This document shows positions 34,476 to 43,008 of a stretch of DNA of 64,000 nucleotides, one piece after another. The stretch lies in the NCBI GenBank assembly GCA_937982565.1, contig CALJLN010000017.1, forward strand, positions 62,001 through 126,000. Direction: 5' to 3'. The stretch is from UBA2421 sp002343075 (GTDB lineage: Bacteria; Planctomycetota; Phycisphaerae; Tepidisphaerales; Tepidisphaeraceae). Position numbers and translations under genes: made by a program. Each line of letters starts with the position of its first letter. Positions within the stretch are counted from its first letter, which is position 1. The notes beneath the pieces are model-generated. The model saw only the letters and a program-made list of their open reading frames with translations, did not search any database and was not told the DNA's origin.

Positions 34476-35276
34476 TTACACTTCCCCCATCAATTGCCTT
34501 TCGTAGCCCCCGGTGCGCTTTCGATCGGTTAGCGGACCTGTAGTCAGTCCGTAGATAAACTGCCTCACCAGCGGATCTTCACTTGCCTTCATCTCCTCGG
34601 GCGTGCCGCTGACGATGAACTTGCCCCGGTCCAGTAACACCATTCGATCGGCGATGCGAAACGCTGAGTCCATCTCATGCGTTACCACCACGCTGGTTAC
34701 CCCCAGTTTTTTGTTCATCGCCATGATCAATTCGTCAATCTCAGCGCTGGTGACCGGATCAAGCCCTGCCGAGGGTTCATCGTAGAAAAGTATTTTCGGG
34801 TCCATGGCCATGGCGCGGGCCAGACCAGCACGTTTCTTCATCCCGCCGGAGAGTTCAGAGGGCATTTTTTCGCCGTGCTCGCGCAGCCCGACCATTTCCA
34901 GCTTGATTGTAACCTGAATGTCGATGTTCTCTTCCGGCAAGTCAGTATGTTCGCGCAGCGGCAGTGCCACGTTGTCCTTGATCGACATGCTGTTAAACAA
35001 CGCCGCCGATTGAAACAACACCCCCACGCTCTTGCGATAGTCTTCCAGTGCAGCTTCGTCCATGCCACAGAGCGACTTTCCGAAAGCGACAACATCCCCG
35101 CCGTTGGGTTTGACGGTGCCCATCATCAGCCGCAAAAGCGTCGACTTCCCGCTCCCACTCCCGCCGAGAATGACGAGGGTTTCGCCTTCAAACACGTCGA
35201 GGGTCATGGCGTCTAGAATCGTACGATTTCCGTAATTCTTCACGACTTGATCGACTTTGATGGCTACTTTTTTCAT
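34476..35276 (-). CDS. mlaF: MlaF-like ABC transporter ATPase
   Basis: 266 residues from the ATG at 35276; earlier in-frame codons overlap mlaE. Walker A ILGGSGSGKSTLLRL, signature LSGGMKKRAGLARA, Walker B DPKILFYDEPSAGLD and the H-loop VVVTHEMDSAF are all intact. The Mla/Mkl subfamily is indicated by FQSAALFNSMSIKDNVALPL. It should power lipid transport with the permease at 35309-36154, from which it is separated by 32 bases. Confidence 0.92.
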   Translation of the reverse strand: MKKVAIKVDQVVKNYGNRTILDAMTLDVFEGETLVILGGSGSGKSTLLRLMMGTVKPNGGDVVAFGKSLCGMDEAALEDYRKSVGVLFQSAALFNSMSIKDNVALPLREHTDLPEENIDIQVTIKLEMVGLREHGEKMPSELSGGMKKRAGLARAMAMDPKILFYDEPSAGLDPVTSAEIDELIMAMNKKLGVTSVVVTHEMDSAFRIADRMVLLDRGKFIVSGTPEEMKASEDPLVRQFIYGLTTGPLTDRKRTGGYERQLMGEV

Positions 35277-35308
35277 GCGCCTTTTAGCCGCAAATGAACG
35301 CGGCCATG

Positions 35309-36154
35309 TTAAACCCCCAAGTAATAGAACACGCTCGTAAACATCAGATCGACAAAGATCAGTGCGACGATTGTGAGCACGACGGTCCGGGTCGTCGCGA
35401 CGCCGACACCCTGCGCGCCGCCGGTCACCTTCAGGCCGAGGTAGCATGCCAGCCCGCTGATAATGCCGCCAAAAACGGCTGCCTTGATGAGGCCGGTTAG
35501 GAAATCCTTGAGATTGATCGAGCTGAGGGTGCGATCGATGTACTGCGTCATGTCGATGCCGATAAAAAAACGACTCACAAGCATCCCGCCGGCGGCCCCC
35601 ATGATATCTCCGACTACCGCGAGGCAGACCATCATGACGATCGTGGCAATCACCCGTGGCAGTACGAGAAACCGGATTGGCGAGATGGCATGCGCCTCCA
35701 GTGCCTCGATTTCTTCGCTGACGGTCATTGTGCCGATCTCAGCGGCGATACTCGCCCCGGCAAACCCGGTCAGCACAATTGCCGCAACCAATGGGCCGAG
35801 TTCGCGAAACATCGCGATCGCGATGATGTCCGCCACTCGCTTTTCTTCGTTGTAATCGCGAAGAATCGGACTCATCTGCATCGAGAGAATGGCCCCAATG
35901 CAGAACACGACCAGCGCTACGATTGGGATTGCCCGCACGCCGACCCGGACCATTTGTGCCCAGAGATTTGCCCACCCCATCCGACGGCCGCGCTTGGCGA
36001 TCAGCCCGCGCGGGGCCGACTTTGCACTATCCAGGTAGAGATACGCCATCCCGCCGAGGAAACTGAAGAAATCGATTGCTCGACGGCCAAACGCGGTGAT
36101 GGGGCGGGTAAGAAAAGTCATCGGGGCAAATGACAAGGTTTGCGTTGCAAGCAT
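35309..36154 (-). CDS. mlaE: MlaE-like ABC transporter permease
   Basis: 281 residues. Five or so membrane helices with the family motif REIGPLVAAIVLTGRAGAS-like FRELGPLVAAIVLTGFAGASIAAEIGTM, then EEIEALEAHAISPIRFLVLPRVIA, diagnostic of the MlaE permease family. The C-terminus (GVGVATTRTVVLTIVALIFVDLMFT) also fits. An in-frame ATG at 36121 is an alternative start. It lies 47 bases after the STAS gene and 32 before mlaF. Confidence 0.92.
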   Translation of the reverse strand: MLATQTLSFAPMTFLTRPITAFGRRAIDFFSFLGGMAYLYLDSAKSAPRGLIAKRGRRMGWANLWAQMVRVGVRAIPIVALVVFCIGAILSMQMSPILRDYNEEKRVADIIAIAMFRELGPLVAAIVLTGFAGASIAAEIGTMTVSEEIEALEAHAISPIRFLVLPRVIATIVMMVCLAVVGDIMGAAGGMLVSRFFIGIDMTQYIDRTLSSINLKDFLTGLIKAAVFGGIISGLACYLGLKVTGGAQGVGVATTRTVVLTIVALIFVDLMFTSVFYYLGV

Positions 36155-36201
36155 AGAACGCTTACGACTCGCGCCTTGCCCCTCAACACTGGCTCAACCG
36201 T

Positions 36202-36561
36202 TTACTTGCTTAACGCTTCGGCTTCATCTTTCGCCAGCACAAAAATCGAATCCAGCCGGGCAATCTCCAGCAGGCCTCTGACGCGCGGCTGCAGGTTGGT
36301 GAGGCACATCTTCCCGCCGGCTTTCCGAAGCTTCTGCAGGCTCTCCACGAGCACCGCAATCGCGCTGGAATCCATGTAGCTCACCTTCGACAGATTGAGA
36401 ACGACCTTTTTCGGCTTCTGTGTGTTGATCAGATCGAGCAAGACTTCGCGCAAGTCGGGGCTGTTCTTCAAATCCACCTCCCCATCAACCGCGGCGATCA
36501 CGACGTCGCCTTCCATGCGGGCTGACGGGATGAGGTTAGAATTGGTGTTCAAATCAGCCAT
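36202..36561 (-). CDS. STAS-domain protein (anti-sigma factor antagonist or MlaB-like)
   Basis: 119 residues from the ATG at 36561. DGEVDLKNSPDLREVLLDLI and KVVLNLSKVSYMDSSAIAVLVESLQKLRKAGG give a standard STAS fold, with the Ser-Ser of MDSSAIA at the site phosphorylated in SpoIIAA/RsbV. It sits between an RsbW-like ATPase and mlaE. As an RsbV-type protein it would be phosphorylated by the ATPase; as an MlaB-type protein it would bind MlaF. Sequence alone does not separate these, and the location allows both. Confidence 0.88.
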   Translation of the reverse strand: MADLNTNSNLIPSARMEGDVVIAAVDGEVDLKNSPDLREVLLDLINTQKPKKVVLNLSKVSYMDSSAIAVLVESLQKLRKAGGKMCLTNLQPRVRGLLEIARLDSIFVLAKDEAEALSK

Positions 36562-36616
36562 TGTTACTTTTCCCACTTTCGAACGTTGATCCTGCCGTCC
36601 TTCGGCCAGCCAGCAC

Positions 36617-37078
36617 TCATTCGACCGCTCGACGCTTGACCATTTCCAGCAACATGCCGTCGGTCTGGGGCCGAAACTCGAACTCGTCGAGCATCCGCTG
36701 CATGCATATCAAACCCAGCCCACCGGGCTTGAGCGGGTCTTTCGGTTTGGCGTTTTCGGGCAAGTCGCGCGGATCAACGCCATTGCCCCAGTCGCGAATC
36801 TGCACCCTAACCTGCAGTTCCACCGCCGACTGCTTCCCCGCCGCGATTGCTCCGCTGGCCCTTGATTCCACGGTCGCATCAATCCGAATTGGCCTGTCCT
36901 TCGCCCCGCCGTAAGCGTGACGGATGACGTTGGCGACTGCTTCATTCACGCACAGGCCCAAATCCGCGCCGGCAGCGGCCGAAAAACCATGGCGAGCGCA
37001 CAACTCCTCCACCGCGCGACGCGCCTCGGCGAGGTTAGCCGGGTCTGACGTGATGTTCAACCGAAGTTCTTCGGACAT
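36617..37078 (-). CDS. RsbW/SpoIIAB-like serine kinase ATPase
   Basis: 153 residues of a GHKL ATPase: LGLCVNEAVANVIRHAYGG is the N-box, IRDWGNGVDPRDLP the G1 box, and GGLGLICMQRMLDEFEF the G2 box. Proteins of this size phosphorylate STAS antagonists and hold or release a sigma factor or other partner. The STAS gene follows by 55 bases, so a switch pair is likely. No sigma factor is adjacent; the nearest one in the window, at 52099-52704, is far away. Confidence 0.9.
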   Translation of the reverse strand: MSEELRLNITSDPANLAEARRAVEELCARHGFSAAAGADLGLCVNEAVANVIRHAYGGAKDRPIRIDATVESRASGAIAAGKQSAVELQVRVQIRDWGNGVDPRDLPENAKPKDPLKPGGLGLICMQRMLDEFEFRPQTDGMLLEMVKRRAVE

Positions 37079-37084
37079 ATGGGA

Positions 37085-37474
37085 TTATTCCCCAATTGGT
37101 TCGGGCAGCGAACGTCCGGCGTGCTCCGCCAGCCATGCTCGCCACTTGGCCAGCGCCGGCTTTCGCTCTAGCTCATCGTCAAAATATCGATAATCGAAGG
37201 TTTCGCCGGTTATGTCGCGCAAAGCTCGAATCGCATAAAAGCGAACGGCGGCGTCATCGCTGTCAAGTTCATCTACCAAAAGGGCGACCGACCGGGCCTC
37301 TGCTTCGCCCCCCGACTGCTTTGCCGACTGCTTGATCGCGGGAATCTTAGCCGTGGGGTCAGTGTCGATCAGCGACCGCTCGGCGCGAGGGAGCGTACAG
37401 CCGGGCATCAACCCAAACACGACCGAGATCAGCGAGTAGAGAACGAGGCAGATCGTATGGCGCACGACGACCAT
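37085..37474 (-). CDS. Small HEAT-like lipoprotein, hypothetical
   Basis: 129 residues from the ATG at 37474. CLVLYSLISVVFGLMPGC is a signal with a near-lipobox Cys. The mature part includes VALLVDELDSDDAAVRFYAIRALRDITG, which resembles one HEAT repeat, and ends in an acidic segment. It ends 7 bases before the RsbW-like gene, so it heads the same leftward run. Function unknown. Confidence 0.65.
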   Translation of the reverse strand: MVVVRHTICLVLYSLISVVFGLMPGCTLPRAERSLIDTDPTAKIPAIKQSAKQSGGEAEARSVALLVDELDSDDAAVRFYAIRALRDITGETFDYRYFDDELERKPALAKWRAWLAEHAGRSLPEPIGE

Positions 37475-37631
37475 CGTAAGCAATCATCGGCGAAACGACA
37501 CTCCCGCCGATAAGATCCACGCCGCGCGGCTGTTATGGACGTCATAAAGCGACGGCTATTCATCGTAAGGCTGTCGAATCGAGCGGATTCCCGGACGTGC
37601 CCCGAGCGCAAACTGCTATAACCCTGGGGCG

Positions 37632-37766
37632 ATGAAGTCGTTGATGTTTCTTCCCCTTGCGTACGTGGCTGGCGTTCACGGATTCGTGTTCTTCGCTCCG
37701 TACCTCGCGATCGTCCTCACCGCGATGCACTTTTTGCGTCGTTCGCGCGCAGTACGATCCCTGTGA
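37632..37766 (+). CDS. Possible 44-residue membrane protein
   Basis: ATG at 37632 opens a 44-codon frame: MKSLMFLPLAYVAGVHGFVF then FAPYLAIVLTAMHFLRRSRA. One or two hydrophobic stretches are followed by a basic tail, giving a positive-inside small membrane protein. A GGGG precedes the start by 1-4 bases only, so translation is not assured. It stands alone in a 1.1-kb gene-poor stretch. The length and composition are protein-like, but chance cannot be excluded. Confidence 0.4.
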   Translation: MKSLMFLPLAYVAGVHGFVFFAPYLAIVLTAMHFLRRSRAVRSL

Positions 37767-37808
37767 TTTATCGGACGTGCCCCCCGATGCCCCGGAAAAC
37801 ACCTGACC

Positions 37809-37868
37809 CCCTTCGGAGCGACGCGAAGGGCCCGGCCTGATTGCGTCACCCATCCCTGGATCAGGCCG
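37809..37868. repeat. Two adjacent perfect hairpins
   Basis: CCCTTCG/CGAAGGG (37809-37815 with 37824-37830) is followed after two bases by CGGCCTGAT/ATCAGGCCG (37833-37841 with 37860-37868). No T-run follows on either strand. They lie between two small ORFs; a role as a structured RNA or bidirectional terminator is possible but unsupported. Confidence 0.45.
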
Positions 37869-37981
37869 AACCCCCTCTCACGATTTCTGCAGCATCCATC
37901 TGCGCAAACATTGGCCGAGCCTCCATTCGTGGAGAAGCAGGGCCGCCGACGGCTCTACCCGTCAGAATCGGCACCCCGCGG

Positions 37982-38191
37982 TTAAGAAAGGCCATCCCAG
38001 CGCTCGCAATCGTCCTCCAGGTTCGGCTGCACAGGTTCGATCCGCGCCGGGGCGGTTTGAGCCACGGGGAGCTTGGGGGGTTCGACGGCCATTGGAACGC
38101 GAGTAAAGCCCCACCTCGGCTGGGCTGCCCCGCCGAGCGCGACGACCGACACTGAGTAGCCCGGATCGAACGAATTGATCATCATGCTCAT
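37982..38191 (-). CDS. Small hypothetical protein
   Basis: 69 residues from the ATG at 38191, which has AGGAG 8 bases upstream; a longer start at 38245 lacks a site. The protein begins MSMMINSFDPGYSVSVVALG and ends in a Pro- and Asp/Glu-rich tail (EDDCERWDGLS). No family is recognised. The ribosome binding site is the main reason to accept it. Confidence 0.45.
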   Translation of the reverse strand: MSMMINSFDPGYSVSVVALGGAAQPRWGFTRVPMAVEPPKLPVAQTAPARIEPVQPNLEDDCERWDGLS

Positions 38192-38499
38192 GGTGAGTGC
38201 TCCTGCCTGGATAGCCATCTGTTCTGCTGACGGTCGGGTTAACATTTACCGATCCTCGTCAACTTGCCGAGAAGTCATCGGCCCATTCCGAACAACAACC
38301 TAAATTTATTTCGCATATCTCGGAACGATGTCACCCGTTGCATCGGACGATTGCGGCGAACACCATTAGTTGTGGTGCTCAAACGACTTACGGCCGATAA
38401 TCTCGCTGGCGACGTTCCGAAATTCCACCAAACGATGTTAGGGTTGTCGGTCGGGAAAACACCACCCCTTGTGGATGTGCAGCCGCAGACCACACGCGC
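38192..38499. other. Gene-free stretch
   Basis: About 300 bases with lower GC in part. I see only a short stem (CACCA/TGGTG near 38360) and no convincing ORF, promoter or RNA. Confidence 0.4.
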
Positions 38500-38534
38500 A
38501 AAAGAAAAGCCGGGACCTCATGCGATGTCCCGGC
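38500..38534 (-). terminator. Rho-independent terminator of the PEP-CTERM gene
   Basis: On the reverse strand GCCGGGAC, ten-base loop, GTCCCGGC, then TTTTCTTTT, about 50 bases after the stop of the PEP-CTERM protein gene. Confidence 0.88.
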
Positions 38535-38586
38535 GTTCTACTCGAATGAATGGCCGCTCGTCGGCGAATGTCCGGCGAGCCGAACT

Positions 38587-39288
38587 TTACTTACGGCGAC
38601 GGATGAGCAGGCCTGCCGACGCCATGCCGGCCAAGGCCAGGGTGCCCGGTTCGGGAATCTCGCTCGCTTCGACCAGCACCGTGTCAATCCGACCGGTCCC
38701 GCCGGTGCCTACCGCCGCACCGTTGATCGAAACTGCCGAGGTGGTCGTGATCCGAAACGCCGCGTTCGCATTGTCATCCAGCGCAGTGATCGCGCTCAGA
38801 TCAAACAAAAACCGCGGCGGGGTCGTGTTCACACCTGTCACCGCATTGAACGTGATTAGCGTCAGTGCGTAACTTCCCGCATCGATGTACGGGCCCGCGA
38901 TGCCGGTTGAGCTATACTGCAGCTTAAAATCGCGGGGGCCAGTGCCCGAACCGGTCTGGTCAAACGTCACGATGACATCTTCAAAACCGGTCAAATCGCT
39001 CGTGAATTCGTAATAATCGCCGACGCCCCAGTTGTTGGACGACAGCGCCTTGGCAGTGCCGTTGCCCGCAGGGGTCGACCAGACCGTGGCCGCCGATGCG
39101 TGTGTGCCGCTCATCGTACCGTTGCCGGTATCCGACAGGAATGACCCGGCCGACGGTGCCGGTGGAGTCGTTCCAGGGGTATTCGGAAGGGTCAATGCTT
39201 CAAAGCTCCAACCCGAAACAACAGCACCACTCGCCCAGGAAGAGGCGGACAATGCTGCCAACGCGACGAACATAAGTTTCTTCTGCAT
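38587..39288 (-). CDS. PEP-CTERM sorting domain protein
   Basis: 233 residues from the ATG at 39288, with AGGAG about 9-11 bases upstream. A signal peptide (MQKKLMFVALAALSASSWASG) opens the protein and the C-terminus is IPEPGTLALAGMASAGLLIRRRK: PEP motif, membrane helix, basic end, as recognised by exosortase. The Ser/Thr/Gly-rich middle (about residues 30-200) is a beta-sandwich type region with no known catalytic motif. It is probably exported and anchored or released at the surface. It has its own terminator. Confidence 0.9.
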   Translation of the reverse strand: MQKKLMFVALAALSASSWASGAVVSGWSFEALTLPNTPGTTPPAPSAGSFLSDTGNGTMSGTHASAATVWSTPAGNGTAKALSSNNWGVGDYYEFTSDLTGFEDVIVTFDQTGSGTGPRDFKLQYSSTGIAGPYIDAGSYALTLITFNAVTGVNTTPPRFLFDLSAITALDDNANAAFRITTTSAVSINGAAVGTGGTGRIDTVLVEASEIPEPGTLALAGMASAGLLIRRRK

Positions 39289-39517
39289 TCTCAATCTCTC
39301 CTGCCCGCAATCATAGCGGGCCGTATAGATGTGCGACCAAACCAACTAAAGACATGTTCTACTCCTAAAGTGTACACGACAGCGGGTGGGGATTGCACGC
39401 AGAAAACAGAAAAATCGACAACTTATCGCAACTCAATCCGCACATCTGCCTTACGCACGACGGCTGCTCCGTGGGTTCGTTCTGCCAAGGAGTCAAAACA
39501 GGTATCATCTTCTGGTT

Positions 39518-39784
39518 ATGCCTGACACCACACACATTTATTACGAATGGCAATGTGCCACGCTCATGTACGCCTATGACGTCATCGAGCCGATCTCCCG
39601 GATGGACGAAAATGCAATCGCCGAGCGAAAAAAACGCGTCGAGCATGAGGTGTATGACCTCTTTGTCGCCGTCGTCCCACAGGAAATCCGCGACAACCCC
39701 CAGGCCAACATCCCCGCGGCGGCGGCGATGGAACTGACCAAGGCGACCCTCCGTAAGGCCGCCACCATCTGCCACGCGATATGA
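39518..39784 (+). CDS. Small hypothetical protein
   Basis: 88 residues from the ATG at 39518; an in-frame start at 39386 is less likely. MPDTTHIYYEWQCATLMYAY is followed by a helical, charged region (AERKKRVEHEVYDLFVAVVPQEIRD). No family recognised. It ends 31 bases before the aldo/keto reductase start and could be co-transcribed with it. Confidence 0.5.
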   Translation: MPDTTHIYYEWQCATLMYAYDVIEPISRMDENAIAERKKRVEHEVYDLFVAVVPQEIRDNPQANIPAAAAMELTKATLRKAATICHAI

Positions 39785-39815
39785 CATTGCCACCCTGCAA
39801 CCCTAGAGTAGCCGC

Positions 39816-40772
39816 ATGCAACCTCGCAAACTTGGCAATTCCGATCTGATGATCTCCCCCGTGGGCTACGGCGCCTGGGCCATCGGCGGGGAGGGTTGGG
39901 CGTTTTCTTGGGGGCCGCAGGACGATTCCGATTCGATCTCGGCGATTCATCGCAGCCTCGAACTCGGGGTAAACTGGATCGACACCGCTGCCGTTTACGG
40001 GCTGGGACACTCCGAGGAAGTCGTCGCCAAGGCACTTGCAGAGTGGAACGGCGCACGGCCCTATGTCTTTACAAAGTGCTCGCGCGTCTGGAATGAAAGG
40101 AGCGAAGTCTCCACAATTCTTCGCGCCGACAGTATTCACCGCGAATGTGAAGCCAGCTTGCGACGGCTGAGGGTGGATGTGATAGACCTCTATCAGATTC
40201 ACTGGCCCAGCCCGCAAAACATCACCGCCGACAATGAGGAAGGCTGGACTGCCATCAATGCGCTCAAGAAGGCCGGCAAGATTCGTTTTGGGGGGTTAAG
40301 CAACTGGAGCGTGGAGCAAATGAAAACCGCGCAGGCCATCGCGCCGGTCACCAGCCTCCAGCCGCCGTACTCGCTCATCCGCCGCGGGGTTGAAGAAGAG
40401 ATTCTGCCGTTCTGCAAGGAAAACAATATCGGCGTGATCGTCTATTCCCCGATGGCCAGCGGGATGCTTACCGGGGCCATGACGCGCGAACGAATTGCAG
40501 CGTTCCCCGAGACCGATTTCCGCAAACGCAGCAAGAATTTCCAGGAACCACTCCTCAGCAATCACCTCGCCGCAGCAGCCCGTGTAAAGAAAGTCGCCGA
40601 CCGAACAGGCCGCACCCCCGGTGAAGTCGCAATCGCATGGACGCTCACCAACCCTGCAGTCACCGGCGCGATCGTCGGCGCCCGAAACGCGAAGCAAGCC
40701 GAGGGCGTCATGCGGGCGGCGGAGGTAAAACTGTCGAGCAGCGATATCGCGGAATTAACCGGAGCAGATTAG
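39816..40772 (+). CDS. Aldo/keto reductase
   Basis: 318 residues, full length. The catalytic tetrad is visible: Asp56 and Tyr61 in NWIDTAAVYGLGHSEE, Lys87 in YVFTKCSR, and His in VIDLYQIHWPSP near residue 128. The NADPH-binding end (ANGRTPGEVAIAW-like RTGRTPGEVAIAWTLTNPAVTGAIVGARN) is intact. These are cytoplasmic NADPH-dependent carbonyl reductases; the substrate here is unknown. It begins 31 bases after a small hypothetical gene. Confidence 0.92.
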   Translation: MQPRKLGNSDLMISPVGYGAWAIGGEGWAFSWGPQDDSDSISAIHRSLELGVNWIDTAAVYGLGHSEEVVAKALAEWNGARPYVFTKCSRVWNERSEVSTILRADSIHRECEASLRRLRVDVIDLYQIHWPSPQNITADNEEGWTAINALKKAGKIRFGGLSNWSVEQMKTAQAIAPVTSLQPPYSLIRRGVEEEILPFCKENNIGVIVYSPMASGMLTGAMTRERIAAFPETDFRKRSKNFQEPLLSNHLAAAARVKKVADRTGRTPGEVAIAWTLTNPAVTGAIVGARNAKQAEGVMRAAEVKLSSSDIAELTGAD

Positions 40773-40876
40773 CCCCCGCATCGAGCATGACCTGACAAGC
40801 GTTCCCGACCCATTTCGGGAGAAACACAGAACTCCCCCGATGCCGCGCGTTCGCGCCGCGGTCGATTATCTCATGC

Positions 40877-41294
40877 ATGCCGCCGGAGAGCCGTCAAGTT
40901 GGCCAGCAGATCGTCTGGCTGTTCATTCTGGCCATATCCCATCGCCAGTGTCGCGCGCACCCTGGCTCAAGAGGAACTCTTTCGTGAACCGCGCGACTGG
41001 TGCAAACGCCAAAGCGAAGCATGCCACTTCCTGCTCCAACGCAAGTTCTTCTACATCTTTACCTGCGAGTATTGCCTCAGCCACTGGGTCACACTGGGCA
41101 TGCTGCTGCTCACGAATTTCAGACTGCTGTTCGACGACTGGCGCGGCTGGGTGATGGCCTTCTTCGCGCTGCCTTTCGTCGCCAATGCCTACCTCAACCT
41201 GTATGCCCGCTTGCGGGTAGATATCACGCAGGCGAAGACGGAGACGAAGAAGCTAGAGAAAGAAGCGAAAGTCGTGAGTGGCGCTTCGGAGTGA
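40877..41294 (+). pseudogene. Membrane protein gene with an apparent +1 frameshift
   Basis: From ATG 40877 one frame reads MPPESRQVGQQIVWLFILAI, a membrane start. At TCCC (40937-40940) the good reading moves forward one base into a second frame continuing IASVARTLAQEELFREPRDW and on to 41294 (FFYIFTCEYCLSHWVTLGML, WVMAFFALPFVANAYL). Neither frame alone has both a proper start and the conserved body; the body can only start at a TTG at 40899. The joined protein of about 138 residues resembles a small membrane protein family with a CEYC motif. It may be a sequencing error, a broken gene, or a translational shift on the C-run. Confidence 0.5.
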
Positions 41295-41375
41295 CGAGGG
41301 CGCCAGTTGCACCCAATCCGCAGGCTAACGCCTCGGCGTAAGCCCGCGGATCGGGGGTCTGAAAACACTCCGATC

Positions 41376-42704
41376 CTAAATCCGCAATTCAATACTTCGC
41401 AGCAGATCCGAAACCACTCCCACATCGCCGGCTGCGGTGTCGAATCCCGAGCCGCCGTCGAGGGTATCTTTTTCCCCGTCTATCGCGAGCAGCAAGTCAT
41501 TTCCGGCTTGCCCGTGAAGCAAATCGCGGCCCGCCCCGCCGGTCAGGGTGTCGTTGCCGCTGCCGCCAAACAGGCGGTCGTCGCCATCGTTGCCGACGAG
41601 CGTATCGTCACCGGCATTGCCGAGCAGAAGATCGCGCCCGTCACCGCCCTCGAGTGAATCGTCGTTATTGCTGCCGCGCAATGTGTCGTGGCCGGCCTCG
41701 CCGTAGATTGATACGCCACCGACCCCTCCTGAACCGGTCGCAGCCGTCGCATCGATCAAGTCGTTCCCCGCGCCGCCGAAAACCCATCCTGCGATTTCTC
41801 CGCGTAGTTCGATAATGTCATCGCGGTCGCTGCAGAAGACCTGGAAGGCATTGGTGACGATAAGCCGCTCAATCCCTTCGGCAATGGTGACATTGGCAAA
41901 TGCCGATGAATACTCGGCCAGTTGCGTATCAAACCCGGGTCCGCCGTCGATGAAGGCTGCGGCGTCATCGTCATTCCCGCGCTTGATCACGTCGTTCCCG
42001 CCCCCACCGTACACGCGATGACCGCCGCCGAAGTAGGTGATGTGGTCGTTGCCCGCGTCGCCGTACATTTCCACCCCGCGCGGCATGCCGTTGAACCCGA
42101 TGCTCGCGAGCAGTTCATCGTTGCCAGCCAGGCCCTGGATTACCAGACGAGCCGGGTCGGCGAGGACCGGCGTCTTAGTCGAGCCGGAGACTTGAAGCAC
42201 GTCTGCAAAGCGGCTTCCCTCCAGCTCTTCAACGTCGAGGTAGACGTCGTACTCGGCGGTTCGGCGTTGCCCGCCGTGGCCGCTCAACCTACCGGTGGCA
42301 TCGTCAATTCCGAGAAATGCCACCACCCCGCCGCTGTGCGTTGAGTAACTGATTCGATCCTGTCCACTTCCGCCGACGAGCGTATCATTTCTGCTCCCGC
42401 CGACGAGGGTGCTCGGCAGCGGCGTTTTGTTTTCGATGCGATCGTTGCCGCCGAAGCCATTAGCCCATATGCGCTTGACCTGGCTGGCTGCGAAAGTCTG
42501 CAATTGGTTGTTCAGCCGCGCGCGGACGAGGTTGCCGCTGCGCTCGACCGACATCTGATCGCCACCCGGCCCGCCGACGACGCTGAGCGTGCCGTTGGCA
42601 TTCAATGAGGCAAAGGCCGCCAACAGTCGTCGCGACTCCAATTCAGAGATCCACTCGCGCGAATGCAGTCCCCCGTGAGACCAGTATAGTTTGCGTAGCG
42701 ACAT
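41376..42704 (-). CDS. RTX-repeat (hemolysin-type calcium-binding) protein with planctomycete LEPR-like N-terminus
   Basis: 442 residues. The N-terminus ISELESRRLLAAFASL resembles the LEPR-XLL type motif that opens many exported planctomycete proteins. The middle has imperfect GGxGxD elements (GGNDRIENKTPLPS; DAGNDHITYFGGGHRVYGGGGNDVIKRG). The region from about residue 310 to 425 is a run of canonical nonapeptides (GGDGRDLLLGNAGDDTLVGN, GGSGNDTLTGGAGRDLLHG). Such repeats bind calcium outside the cell and form beta-rolls. No enzymatic domain is recognisable. It is transcribed alone. Confidence 0.85.
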   Translation of the reverse strand: MSLRKLYWSHGGLHSREWISELESRRLLAAFASLNANGTLSVVGGPGGDQMSVERSGNLVRARLNNQLQTFAASQVKRIWANGFGGNDRIENKTPLPSTLVGGSRNDTLVGGSGQDRISYSTHSGGVVAFLGIDDATGRLSGHGGQRRTAEYDVYLDVEELEGSRFADVLQVSGSTKTPVLADPARLVIQGLAGNDELLASIGFNGMPRGVEMYGDAGNDHITYFGGGHRVYGGGGNDVIKRGNDDDAAAFIDGGPGFDTQLAEYSSAFANVTIAEGIERLIVTNAFQVFCSDRDDIIELRGEIAGWVFGGAGNDLIDATAATGSGGVGGVSIYGEAGHDTLRGSNNDDSLEGGDGRDLLLGNAGDDTLVGNDGDDRLFGGSGNDTLTGGAGRDLLHGQAGNDLLLAIDGEKDTLDGGSGFDTAAGDVGVVSDLLRSIELRI

Positions 42705-42950
42705 GGGATTCCCCGCAAAATCGGCACAGGCACCGCAGGATTGACGCCTCCAACGGGATGCTCTGGCACAAGAGTATGAGTGGGATGAAGAATTTTTTCA
42801 AAACGCAGGAACCGCCGGGCTTGCCGCGGTTGCGCTGCTTCACGCGGCGGGGGGCGGCGATGTTAGGGTGGGCCGCGGTCGATATGTTCGCGCCGCTCGC
42901 TGTAAGACATTGACAGAAATAGACTTACATCGCACGACCATGGGATTTGC

Positions 42951-42976
42951 GCAATTGTTCCGCGCGGAACAATTGC
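42951..42976. repeat. 26-bp perfect palindrome with parS-like core (copy 1)
   Basis: The palindrome is perfect over 26 bases with core TGTTCCGCGCGGAACA at 42956-42971. That core differs from the Pseudomonas-type ParB site TGTTCCACGTGGAACA only at the two central symmetric positions. TTTTTT follows two bases later on the plus strand, so copy 1 alone could also act as a terminator, but no plus-strand gene runs into it. Confidence 0.75.
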
Positions 42977-43008
42977 ACTTTTTTAGAAGGGCCTGCGCCG
43001 GCGCGGCG

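Noticed and set aside
37560..37853. Leftward 97-codon ORF
   Set aside because: It is low-complexity and antisense to the small membrane ORF, without a ribosome binding site.
42951..42982. First palindrome plus T6 as an ordinary terminator
   Set aside because: No plus-strand gene leads into it, and the second palindrome with the same core has no T-run, so a protein-binding site explains both better. The terminator role cannot be fully excluded.
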